A program made the position numbers and the translations under genes. A model generated the notes under the pieces. The model was not told the origin of the DNA and did no database searches. It worked only from the letters and a program-made list of their open reading frames with translations. Below, piece by piece: positions 14,557 through 22,394 of a DNA stretch of 38,872 nucleotides (position 1 is the stretch's first letter; each line of letters opens with the position of its first letter). This DNA is from Bacteroidales bacterium (GTDB lineage Bacteria > Bacteroidota > Bacteroidia > Bacteroidales > VadinHA17). Where the stretch lies: the NCBI GenBank assembly GCA_012519515.1, contig JAAYQC010000164.1, positions 1-38,872 of the forward strand, written 5' to 3'.

Positions 14557-15988
14557 AACTACCACCGTCAATAACTCTGGTGCGGGCTTTCTTCTTCTTA
14601 CTGAAGCCTGAACGCTCGGCTTTTCCCCATCCCTTCTTGCCCCTCAAGGCGTCTATGTTACCCCTCACTGCAAAGTATGTATGAACGGGGTAGAAGAAAG
14701 GCTCCAGGAAGGCTATACCGACAAGCTTCAGAACATCTCTCTTGCTCTTGTACTTGTGGAAAGTGATCTCCTCAAACAGTATGGCCCAGGTCGAAAGGCT
14801 GACGGCAAAGGAGTAGACGAACAGGAAGAGCAGAAGATAGAAAGGCCAGTTCAGTGCATCGCGTATAATAAGATATATGGTATAGATAAAACCAGCGAAA
14901 GCAATGAGAGGCGCCATCCATTCAAAGAAGAACCAATAGGGATAACCCAGAAGGCCAAGCCGCCCGTACTGACTGTTAAAGAACATCTTGCGGTGAGTGC
15001 GGAGCGATTCGATAAGACCGCGGGTCCATCGGGTCCTCTGTCTCCGCATCGACTTAAGATCGGAAGGAACTTCCGTCCAGCAAAGCGGATCGGGTATATA
15101 TGTAACTTCGTATTTGGTGTCACTCTCAGCCATGTAACGCCTCATCCTGAGAACCAGTTCCATGTCTTCGCCGACAGTCTTTACGCTGTAACCGCCGGCC
15201 TTGATAACCGTTTCCCTGTCGAACAGGCCCATTGCTCCCGAGATAAGCATCAGCCCGTCGAGCTGGCTCCATGCCATTCGTCCCAGAAGAAATGCCCTTG
15301 TGTACTCAAGAACCTGAAGACGAGGCAGGAAGTTGGAAGGAATCTTTATCTCCTTGATATGCCCACTCTCAACTTCGCAGGAATTGACGATCCTGATAAC
15401 ACCGCCAGTACCGATGACTTTCTTATCCTTCTCCTCAAGAAAAGGCTTAACCAGCTTCAGTATGGAATCGGCTTCAATGATAGAATCGGCATCAATAGAT
15501 ACAAAAAGGTCGCTGTGGCAGATGTTTATTCCGGCATTGAGCGAATCGGCCTTGCCCCCGTTATTCTTGTCGATAATGGTGAGCCGGTTGTAAGACGGAT
15601 TCTTTGAGCGGTAAACACCCCTTATTCTTTCACAGGGAATCCTGTAATCAAAATAATAATTAACCTTAACAAGATCGTATGCATCCTTCATCAACTCAAA
15701 GGTGTCGTCAGTTGAACCGTCGTTCACGATTATAACCTCAAAGTTGTTGTAGTAGAGCGACAAAAGGGTGCGCACGTTGTCAATTATAGTCTTGCTTTCA
15801 TTAAAGGCGGGCGCGATGATGGAGATCTTCGGACTGAGGGGCGACAACACGAGCGAGTTGTAATTGACAAAGCTGTTCTTGCGGAGGTATTTTCTCAGCG
15901 CTATCGCCGAAAAGATTCCTAAAATCAGGTAGCTTGCAAAAAGGAACAGCGTCAGATAAAATACTATATGTGCAAAAAGTATTCCCAT
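14546..15988 (-). CDS. Processive family 2 glycosyltransferase (PgaC/BcsA-like polysaccharide synthase)
   Basis: The 480-residue membrane enzyme has one N-terminal TM helix (about 5-30), a GT-A catalytic domain, and about three C-terminal TM helices (about 345-440). All processive-synthase marks are visible: VNDGSTDDT (Asp90), DAD (166-168), SGAMGLF (250-256), GED (273-275, general base) and QRTRW (317-321, acceptor/polymer site). Enzymes of this type polymerise a nucleotide sugar at the inner face and push the glycan through the membrane. There is no PilZ domain, so direct c-di-GMP control like BcsA is not indicated. It is the last gene of the operon, 5 bases after the SPOR-HEAT gene. The sugar made is unknown; poly-GlcNAc-like or beta-glucan are options. 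Confidence 0.92.
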   Translation of the reverse strand: MGILFAHIVFYLTLFLFASYLILGIFSAIALRKYLRKNSFVNYNSLVLSPLSPKISIIAPAFNESKTIIDNVRTLLSLYYNNFEVIIVNDGSTDDTFELMKDAYDLVKVNYYFDYRIPCERIRGVYRSKNPSYNRLTIIDKNNGGKADSLNAGINICHSDLFVSIDADSIIEADSILKLVKPFLEEKDKKVIGTGGVIRIVNSCEVESGHIKEIKIPSNFLPRLQVLEYTRAFLLGRMAWSQLDGLMLISGAMGLFDRETVIKAGGYSVKTVGEDMELVLRMRRYMAESDTKYEVTYIPDPLCWTEVPSDLKSMRRQRTRWTRGLIESLRTHRKMFFNSQYGRLGLLGYPYWFFFEWMAPLIAFAGFIYTIYLIIRDALNWPFYLLLFLFVYSFAVSLSTWAILFEEITFHKYKSKRDVLKLVGIAFLEPFFYPVHTYFAVRGNIDALRGKKGWGKAERSGFSKKKKARTRVIDGGSFSR

Positions 15989-15993
15989 GGCTT

Positions 15994-17640
15994 CTAGAAA
16001 ATTCTTCGGTCAAGCACGTGCCTGACGATAATGTTGTAGTTCTTGTACTCCGACTTCATCAGCTTGACAAGAGTCTTGACACCTTCCTCGCCGTTGTTCT
16101 CAATAGCCTTTGTGGCTTCGATCTGAAGCTGCACATCATCCTCCTTGTCGAGAACAAGCTTAAGGAATCCCAGAAGTGAAGGATCAGGCATTTTGGCCAT
16201 AGCCTTGATGATCTCAAGACAGGTGGCGTTATCCTGCGACTTGTACATCCTCTTCAACACCTCCAGGGTGGAACGGAATTCCAGATCGCCGGAAACTTCA
16301 ACAGCCAGCTTGCGGACTTTCTGCGACGGATGTTCCAGTGTCTCCCTGACATCATCCTCTGCTTCAAGCTGCTTGAATTCCCTTATCATACGTAGAGCGA
16401 ACATTACAACAGTAGGATTTGCTGCCCTGAGGAACTTCTTAAACTCGGGTACAGGCAGGTCATGCTGAATAATAAGCTCATGAAGTGTTATCTGCTCCCA
16501 TAATGAGAAGGGCCTTACCAAATGGAAGAGGAAGCCGAACGGATCCTCATTGGTAAGCCTGACAAGGGCTATCTGGGCCTCCATCCTGAGAATCTCATTC
16601 CTGGAGTTCAGAGCCTTGTACATAGCATCATTGGCATCCTTTATATTCATAAAGGCAAGTTCCCGGAAACCCTTTATCTTCTTGTGCCAGCGATAGTCGT
16701 GGGCACGCCTGATGGAATCCCTGTCAAGACCGAGATAAAGATACAGGCTGCTAAGCTTCTCGGCGGCATCTCCCTTCAGGTTAACACTGACATCTATCAT
16801 CTGATCGATCAGCGCCAGCCTTCTGTAGTTGTCTGAGGCAATGCTCCGGAATTTGTCCGGGCTGCTTCCCGTGAACAAATAGTCAATGATCATCCCCTGA
16901 TAGGTCTCGGCAAGATACTGCCTGAGATCCTGCTCCTTCTCCATCCTTCGCCTGTTAAGAAGAATTACCGTCAGCAGGATTAACATCGTGGTAAATGAAA
17001 TGAAGATGGTAATTATCAGGGCATTGACAAGAGTATACGACTTGCCGAAATAGTTGATCCTCTTGAGCCAGGGACTGTCGGAATTCAGAAGGAAGAAATT
17101 TGGCGGCTCTACCACAACAGGTTCCACTGCCGGTTCAGGCATTTCAACAAGGGGAGGAACAGCCACCCGGCCTTCCTCCTGAAGCGTATCGGCCTCAGCG
17201 GCGGCGGTATTAACAGTGTCGCCAGCAACAAGCTGTTGTTTCGCAAGCGCTTCCTGCCGTCCGGCTTCTTCCTCCGGGGGATCAAGATAAGCCCTGACCT
17301 TGTCGAGATTAAGCTTTGTGACCCTTACCTTGAAGAAACCGCCTTCCTCAATTATTGCAACATCATCCCCTATCACTCCGGAAACTTCATCGTACATCTT
17401 CTCTGCATTCGACTTCACCCGGAATGCGCCAATCTGAATCGGAAAGAAATCCTTCGAAAGATCAACTATGTCATTTAGCTTCTTCTCATCGTTCCCTGAG
17501 GTAATCAGAAAAGCCCCGTCGGCGACGTAAACCGGTTCGGGATGTATTCTTTTGATTGGGGAATAGTCGGCTGAATTGCCTGCCCGCAGGACACTGAACA
17601 CAAGAAGTGACAATATTGCAATTACACGGTGTTTCATCAC
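15994..17640 (-). CDS. SPOR-like periplasmic domain + TM helix + cytoplasmic HEAT-repeat protein
   Basis: The 548-residue protein has a signal sequence (about 1-23), a SPOR-like domain (about 64-119: FFPIQIGAFRVKSNAEKMYD, FFKVRVTKL), and a proline/acid-rich linker (120-190). One TM helix (about 203-229) is followed by RRRMEK, and a cytoplasmic part made of helical HEAT-like repeats (about 330-548: LAVEVSGDLEFRSTLEVLK, PSLLGFLKLVLDKEDDVQLQ, KAIENNGEEGVKTLVKLM). This puts a sugar/peptidoglycan-binding module outside and a protein-binding scaffold inside. It overlaps the barrel gene by four bases and is followed by the GT2 gene. It likely couples or regulates the synthase; that role is inferred from position and topology only. 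Confidence 0.8.
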   Translation of the reverse strand: MMKHRVIAILSLLVFSVLRAGNSADYSPIKRIHPEPVYVADGAFLITSGNDEKKLNDIVDLSKDFFPIQIGAFRVKSNAEKMYDEVSGVIGDDVAIIEEGGFFKVRVTKLNLDKVRAYLDPPEEEAGRQEALAKQQLVAGDTVNTAAAEADTLQEEGRVAVPPLVEMPEPAVEPVVVEPPNFFLLNSDSPWLKRINYFGKSYTLVNALIITIFISFTTMLILLTVILLNRRRMEKEQDLRQYLAETYQGMIIDYLFTGSSPDKFRSIASDNYRRLALIDQMIDVSVNLKGDAAEKLSSLYLYLGLDRDSIRRAHDYRWHKKIKGFRELAFMNIKDANDAMYKALNSRNEILRMEAQIALVRLTNEDPFGFLFHLVRPFSLWEQITLHELIIQHDLPVPEFKKFLRAANPTVVMFALRMIREFKQLEAEDDVRETLEHPSQKVRKLAVEVSGDLEFRSTLEVLKRMYKSQDNATCLEIIKAMAKMPDPSLLGFLKLVLDKEDDVQLQIEATKAIENNGEEGVKTLVKLMKSEYKNYNIIVRHVLDRRIF

Positions 17641-18740
17641 TTCATTTTAATTGCGTAAATAAGGTGGGCATTGCCTTCAAATCTGTTTCTCCAGGCCGGA
17701 CCAGCCTCCCCGTCGTATTGTTCGCGCGAATATCCTGTTCCCAGCCTGATAGTAAATCGCCCGTTAACCGCGAAGTTATAGGCTAGTCTCACGCTGTGGG
17801 CATTCAGCCTGTTAATATCTTCCCTTATATCATATGGTTCGTCCGGAGCTGTCCCGGTGCCAAGGGTAAGCTGCAAGTAATTGAAATCGGTGAAATAGCG
17901 GCGTGCATTCAAATAAAAGGATGTCCTCGGACCGTCATCCTTGAAATACACGTAACACTTGCCCGACAACCAGTACTTGCTGATATACTTCTCAACGGAT
18001 GCAAGTCCTATAAAGATGTTCCTGTCGAAGTAATAGTAATTGAGCCCTGCCGAAATCCCCCAGCCTTTGGGAAGGATTTGCCAGAACTCGAATGCTCCCC
18101 TGTGTGTAGGGAAGTAATTGCCCGGGCTATAGGCATAGGCGACATAAGCATAATTCTTATCGGAGATCCTGGGATAGGCCTCCGCCTCAACCTGGAACTC
18201 GGTGGCATAGATATTTGTTTCAGGATCCGTTATCAGGTTGCCGATATTGATTCCGGCCGCTGCAGGACCCCACCCGAAACGGTGGCCTGCACCGACACTG
18301 AAAACCTGCCAGAACCTGGTATAGGGTTCTTCGAAATAATCAAATGAATAGCCTGTCCGGAAATCTGTTTCCACAGCAGTATTGTCCTTCGACCATAGAG
18401 AGATGTCGCGCCTGGCCGACAGTGCATCGGCATTATCCGGTTCTGTAAGAAGAAGTGTGTCGATAACGGCTGCTGCTTCATCATAGTTCTTCTGCCAGGC
18501 AAGAATCCTTCCCAGGAGTATCCTTACATCACCATATTCGGGATAAGCCTTAAGCAGTTTTCTTGCATCAGCCGCGGCTTCTTCAAGCTTGCCTTCAAAA
18601 GCTATGGTTCTTATCCTGAGATATTCGGCTTCAGGATTGATGATTTCCTGATTAGCAGCTTCCTGGGCAGAAAGCGGATTAAGTCCCGATAAAACCGCTA
18701 TCAGGCCCCCAACAAAAAGCAATATGACGAATCTTCTCAT
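17637..18740 (-). CDS. YaiO-like outer-membrane beta-barrel protein with N-terminal TPR repeats
   Basis: The 367-residue protein has a signal peptide (about 1-25, ending LSAQ), TPR-like helices (about 30-115: LEEAAADARKLLKAYPEYGD, YDEAAAVIDTLLLTEPDNAD), then strands alternating in aromatic residues from about 125 to the end (TGYSFDYFEEPYTRFWQVFS, GWGISAGLNYYYFDRNIFIG), closing with LIYAIKMK. This matches the YaiO outer-membrane family. A TPR domain in front of an outer-membrane barrel is also the plan of exopolysaccharide exporters PgaA and BcsC, although the barrel here is smaller. It sits between a receiver gene (3-base gap) and the SPOR-HEAT gene (4-base overlap), so it is most simply the outer-membrane port or docking protein of the polysaccharide system. 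Confidence 0.82.
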   Translation of the reverse strand: MRRFVILLFVGGLIAVLSGLNPLSAQEAANQEIINPEAEYLRIRTIAFEGKLEEAAADARKLLKAYPEYGDVRILLGRILAWQKNYDEAAAVIDTLLLTEPDNADALSARRDISLWSKDNTAVETDFRTGYSFDYFEEPYTRFWQVFSVGAGHRFGWGPAAAGINIGNLITDPETNIYATEFQVEAEAYPRISDKNYAYVAYAYSPGNYFPTHRGAFEFWQILPKGWGISAGLNYYYFDRNIFIGLASVEKYISKYWLSGKCYVYFKDDGPRTSFYLNARRYFTDFNYLQLTLGTGTAPDEPYDIREDINRLNAHSVRLAYNFAVNGRFTIRLGTGYSREQYDGEAGPAWRNRFEGNAHLIYAIKMK

Positions 18741-18743
18741 AAC

Positions 18744-19103
18744 CTATTTGTTGAGTATTGATTTAATCCTCGAAACCAGGTCAATGGGGTTAAAAGGCTT
18801 CACTATGTAATCGCTGATTCCCAGCTCTCCTGCCTGACGCTGCATCTGGTAGTCGCTGAATGCAGTAAGTATGATGACTGGAGTATCCTTGCCCTGTTCC
18901 GACCTTACAAACTTTATCAGTTCGAGACCGCTCCTGTAGGGCAGGTGTATGTCAATAACCAGCAAATCATAATCATTCTTCTGCAGCATCTCAATCCCCT
19001 CATTGCCGTCTTCTGCCACATCAGCATCAAATCCTTCCCTCTCAAGAATAACCGAGAGAGTTTTCATTGCCATAGGATTGTCTTCACAAATCAATATCTT
19101 CAT
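18744..19103 (-). CDS. Stand-alone response-regulator receiver (CheY-like)
   Basis: The 119-residue protein is a bare receiver domain with the acidic pair Glu7-Asp8, phospho-acceptor Asp51 (VIDIHLP), Thr80 and Lys102 (VKPF). There is no DNA-binding or enzymatic output domain, so it acts by protein contact. It is the first gene of the barrel/SPOR-HEAT/GT2 operon. No histidine kinase is encoded in the window, so phosphorylation must come from elsewhere. A likely target is the cytoplasmic HEAT domain two genes on; that is inference. Confidence 0.93.
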   Translation of the reverse strand: MKILICEDNPMAMKTLSVILEREGFDADVAEDGNEGIEMLQKNDYDLLVIDIHLPYRSGLELIKFVRSEQGKDTPVIILTAFSDYQMQRQAGELGISDYIVKPFNPIDLVSRIKSILNK

Positions 19104-19543
19104 TATCAGAACACAGGATTAAGATTAACTAACAAAATCATGCTCCGCCGATTATATGCTGATAGTAGGGTCAAATTTGGGGAAAATATTTAGCCCCGCA
19201 AAAGAAATGTATTGATATTTGACCTCCTGTACATTTTCGACGACTAACGTAACAGTTTTATGTGACTAAATTATAACCCATTATGCATCTTTTTCCCCTA
19301 TCCAGGGCCACATTACTGCCGATGACATCAGCGCTTCCCCGGTTTAGACGGTTCCAATGCTGCCGGTCAGGGCATTCCCTGGTCAGATTAAGCTAATCAG
19401 GCTTAATCAGATTATAAAACTCAATTATCACCTCAATTATTGTCACGAATACAATCAATACAGGAAGTTTTCAGTCAGTTCCCGGCATTCCGGGGCACTT
19501 ATCCGGCTGCTCAGTACTTACTCTATTAGTCCCTGTACGTAAT
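19104..19543. other. Intergenic region with one inverted repeat, no gene seen
   Basis: About 440 bases between the start of the receiver gene and the stop of the DUF5916 gene. The only short frame (about 61 codons, plus strand) has no recognisable features and is not called. GATTAAGC (19386-19393) and GCTTAATC (19401-19408) form an exact 8-bp inverted repeat with a 7-base loop. The receiver operon's promoter should be here, but no exact TAnnTTTG match was found. Confidence 0.5.
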
Positions 19544-22252
19544 CTACAGTGAGAACCAGTAATTAAGTTTAACTATGAAAATGTTGTTGGGATAAATGTC
19601 GCCAAGATACCTGTATGAATCCCGCATTGATGCGCCCGGAAACATGTTGCTTCCTGTCCTGTCGCTCGACCATACAAGGTAAATGAATGAACCCAGACGA
19701 TATTCCCACTTTGCAACCAGGTTTGACCTGAACTGATGAAAGTTGAAATCAGGATTAGCTGCCGTAACATTCACCGGCACACCGTTGTCGTTGTCGCTCA
19801 GGAAATAAACACCATTTGCATATACGGGATTCTGATAAACTGCAAACCTGTCGCTGTAGTTTTTTGCCTCAGGACTGGTAACCCTTTTCAGATCGGTATA
19901 CTTGCCCCTCGAAATGAAAGGGCTTCCGTAATACTGAATTGAAAACTCGGGAGTCAGGTTAACATCGGCCCTGAAAGTCAGTCCAAGTGTTGTTTGATCG
20001 ATTGTCCCGAGAATATACCTCGTTGCCCCGGGAATAGGGTCTGTGGCAGTGGTGACATATTGAAGCTCATCATGGTTCTTCTCATAATCGGCTGTAATTC
20101 CAAGTTTAAGTATCCTGAAGGGGCGGACCGAGATACCGGGCTTAATAGTCAATGACGAAGCCGAATTATTTGCTCCCTTATCATAAACTCCGCCAAAGGT
20201 TGCAATAAACCTTTTCGAGGCATCGGTGCTCAGCATTCCCCCGATTTCGTAACTCGCGGGCATCATCATGTCGTAACCTCCCCTCAGTATCTTGGTGTCA
20301 ATATCTTTTGTATGGAAAGCGGCTTCGGCATGCAGACTCCACTGGTTCTTGAATGTTGAAACGAACGACAGTTCCCCGTCGGAACCAAGGGAGGCTCCGC
20401 CAAAGGTCCAGGAGTTGCGTTGTTCAAATCCGACACTGAACGTCCGGAAAATTGATACGGGCTTTGTGGTCTGATACAATATCTCGTTCCTATTCTCTAT
20501 CTCGTCGGCAGTTCTCATATAACCGAGGTCGTTAAGCTCAAGACCGGGTGTGAGAAATGAAATTGCAGTTGAATACTTCCAGTTCCCCCCTGCTCCCTTT
20601 CCAATCTCCACCTTGCCCCCTGTTCCGCTAAGACTGGTCCTGTTCAGGTCGTAATCAAGATAATCGGCGCCGGGCCTCTGGTAGTACCTTGCCGATGACT
20701 CCTGCAGCATGGTCATTGCCTCCTTGCTGCCATTGATGTAGCTCCCGACAAGCTTTGCATTGATAAAAAACTTCTTGTCGTTCCAATGGTGAAGGATATC
20801 AAATCCACCGGTAAAAGCATTGTCTGCAAGAAACTCCAGCTCCGGATCATCAATCATGCGGTTCGTGGATGTGAACATCCCTCCTATCATCGTGTTGCCG
20901 GCATTGTAGCCTTTCTGAATTCGTCCGACAAGATAGTTTGTAAGCGGTTCCACCTTCACTTTTGATTCATCCCCCAGAGCATCACTTACCCGGGCAAATT
21001 CATTTGCCGTCACACTCTGAATCAGCCCTACCGAAAGACCTTCGGATGTAGTTCCGCTGAATTTGGCAGCACTGATGATCTTGGTCATGTCGGGCGACTT
21101 CACATAGCGGTCGCCCAGAGCCGGGACTGTCCTGGACGGCGAATGTCCTATACGCCTTGAATAGAACAGGCTCTGCTGATCGAACTTGTAATCGAATATT
21201 GTCAGGCCTTCAAGGAAGAAAGGCCTTTTTTCTTCATAAAAGGTTTCGAATGCTGTCAGGTTCATTACCGAAGGATAGGATTCGACCTGACCGAAATCGG
21301 GATTGACAGTAAGGTCGACAGTGAAGTTACTCGAAACACCGATCTTGGCATCAAGGCCAAGATTGGCTCCCCATACCCTTCCATTCTTTGTATATGGACT
21401 CCCCGGTATCTCTTCAAGGGTATTGAGCTTCCCGAGCGAGTAGGGCAAGATCTCGAGCCGGCGCGATTTCTTAAGCCCCTTGAGACCGATGAACTCCCCG
21501 TAGTTGTAAAGCATACCCGGACCTGTCTTTGTCTGCCTTTCCCAATTGCTTTCCTCCTGCAGCCTGTCAATCCACCTCCATGTATGCATACCCCATACCT
21601 GCTCATCCTTGTTGCTGTAACGAAGCTGGCTGAGCGGAACTTCTATTTCTGCCACCCATGCTGAGTCTTCCAGGCCAACCTTGCATCTCCATACGGCATT
21701 CCAGTTGAAATCCCAGTTCTCAGGATTGAAAAGCACAAGATCTACCTTCTGCCCCCAGGCCGTGACTGTAAACTCGAATCCTGTACGGTAATCCCGGTAA
21801 CTGTCGAAATTGACTCCGACCATATCGCCCACTATGTTATCCCTCGCATCAGCATACCTGTGAACCTTGTGAGGTTCCGGGTCGTGGGCCCTGAAAGCTA
21901 TGTAAAGGTATTTGTCGTCATACTGGATGTTGTGCTCGGTCTCGAATGTCGGTTTGGCACCTTCGTGGGGAATAAACTGGGTATAGTCGCCTGCCCAGTT
22001 GCCATGCTTCCAGCATTCATCGTCAAGCTTCCCATCAATGACAGGCCTTTCCGTAACAAGACGAGTGGTAACGTATACCGGCTGTTTCAGCTTCTGCCCC
22101 TGCAAGGCAGCTGAATCCTGAGCTGTAAGAACCTGCCCCTGAGAGTTGTTGTTTAAACCAGCTGATAAATAACAAATAATTATCAATAAGGCCGTCAGAC
22201 CTTTCCCTTTGATATTGTTTCCCATCATTTTATTTAGGTTAAGAGTTCCCAA
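19544..22252 (-). CDS. DUF5916-type outer-membrane protein with CBM9-like N-terminal domain
   Basis: This 902-residue secreted protein has a signal peptide near residues 14-40; ATG 22252 or the tandem ATGs eight codons later could be the start. A CBM9-like beta-sandwich follows (about 55-260: RPVIDGKLDDECW, YDDKYLYIAFRAHDPEP, DSYRDYRTGFEFTV). The rest (about 270-902) reads as strands of a large outer-membrane barrel and includes NPDFGQVESYPSVMNLTAFE and FEEKRPFF-like YEEKRPFFLEG, hallmarks of DUF5916. It ends KLNYWFSL. The function of the family is not established; sugar binding is suggested by the N-terminal domain. It is transcribed divergently from the alpha-galactosidase (142-base gap), which hints at a shared glycan role. 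Confidence 0.85.
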   Translation of the reverse strand: MGTLNLNKMMGNNIKGKGLTALLIIICYLSAGLNNNSQGQVLTAQDSAALQGQKLKQPVYVTTRLVTERPVIDGKLDDECWKHGNWAGDYTQFIPHEGAKPTFETEHNIQYDDKYLYIAFRAHDPEPHKVHRYADARDNIVGDMVGVNFDSYRDYRTGFEFTVTAWGQKVDLVLFNPENWDFNWNAVWRCKVGLEDSAWVAEIEVPLSQLRYSNKDEQVWGMHTWRWIDRLQEESNWERQTKTGPGMLYNYGEFIGLKGLKKSRRLEILPYSLGKLNTLEEIPGSPYTKNGRVWGANLGLDAKIGVSSNFTVDLTVNPDFGQVESYPSVMNLTAFETFYEEKRPFFLEGLTIFDYKFDQQSLFYSRRIGHSPSRTVPALGDRYVKSPDMTKIISAAKFSGTTSEGLSVGLIQSVTANEFARVSDALGDESKVKVEPLTNYLVGRIQKGYNAGNTMIGGMFTSTNRMIDDPELEFLADNAFTGGFDILHHWNDKKFFINAKLVGSYINGSKEAMTMLQESSARYYQRPGADYLDYDLNRTSLSGTGGKVEIGKGAGGNWKYSTAISFLTPGLELNDLGYMRTADEIENRNEILYQTTKPVSIFRTFSVGFEQRNSWTFGGASLGSDGELSFVSTFKNQWSLHAEAAFHTKDIDTKILRGGYDMMMPASYEIGGMLSTDASKRFIATFGGVYDKGANNSASSLTIKPGISVRPFRILKLGITADYEKNHDELQYVTTATDPIPGATRYILGTIDQTTLGLTFRADVNLTPEFSIQYYGSPFISRGKYTDLKRVTSPEAKNYSDRFAVYQNPVYANGVYFLSDNDNGVPVNVTAANPDFNFHQFRSNLVAKWEYRLGSFIYLVWSSDRTGSNMFPGASMRDSYRYLGDIYPNNIFIVKLNYWFSL

Positions 22253-22394
22253 AAATACTGTTTTGTCCAGATTAAAAAAACACGAGATTCACAGATAATG
22301 ATTATACAAATCAGATGAAGTGAATAATTTGGTATATTTAGGAGCCAGGCTATAGAAATATGAAGCTACAGGAATATAAATTAAAATACATATC

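Noticed and set aside
14681-15607. Plus-strand frame of 308 codons opposite the GT2 gene
   Set aside because: Antisense shadow; all GT2 catalytic motifs are on the minus strand.
19357-19542. Small plus-strand frame of 61 codons in the gap before the DUF5916 gene
   Set aside because: No leader features, signal peptide or motif; composition looks non-coding.
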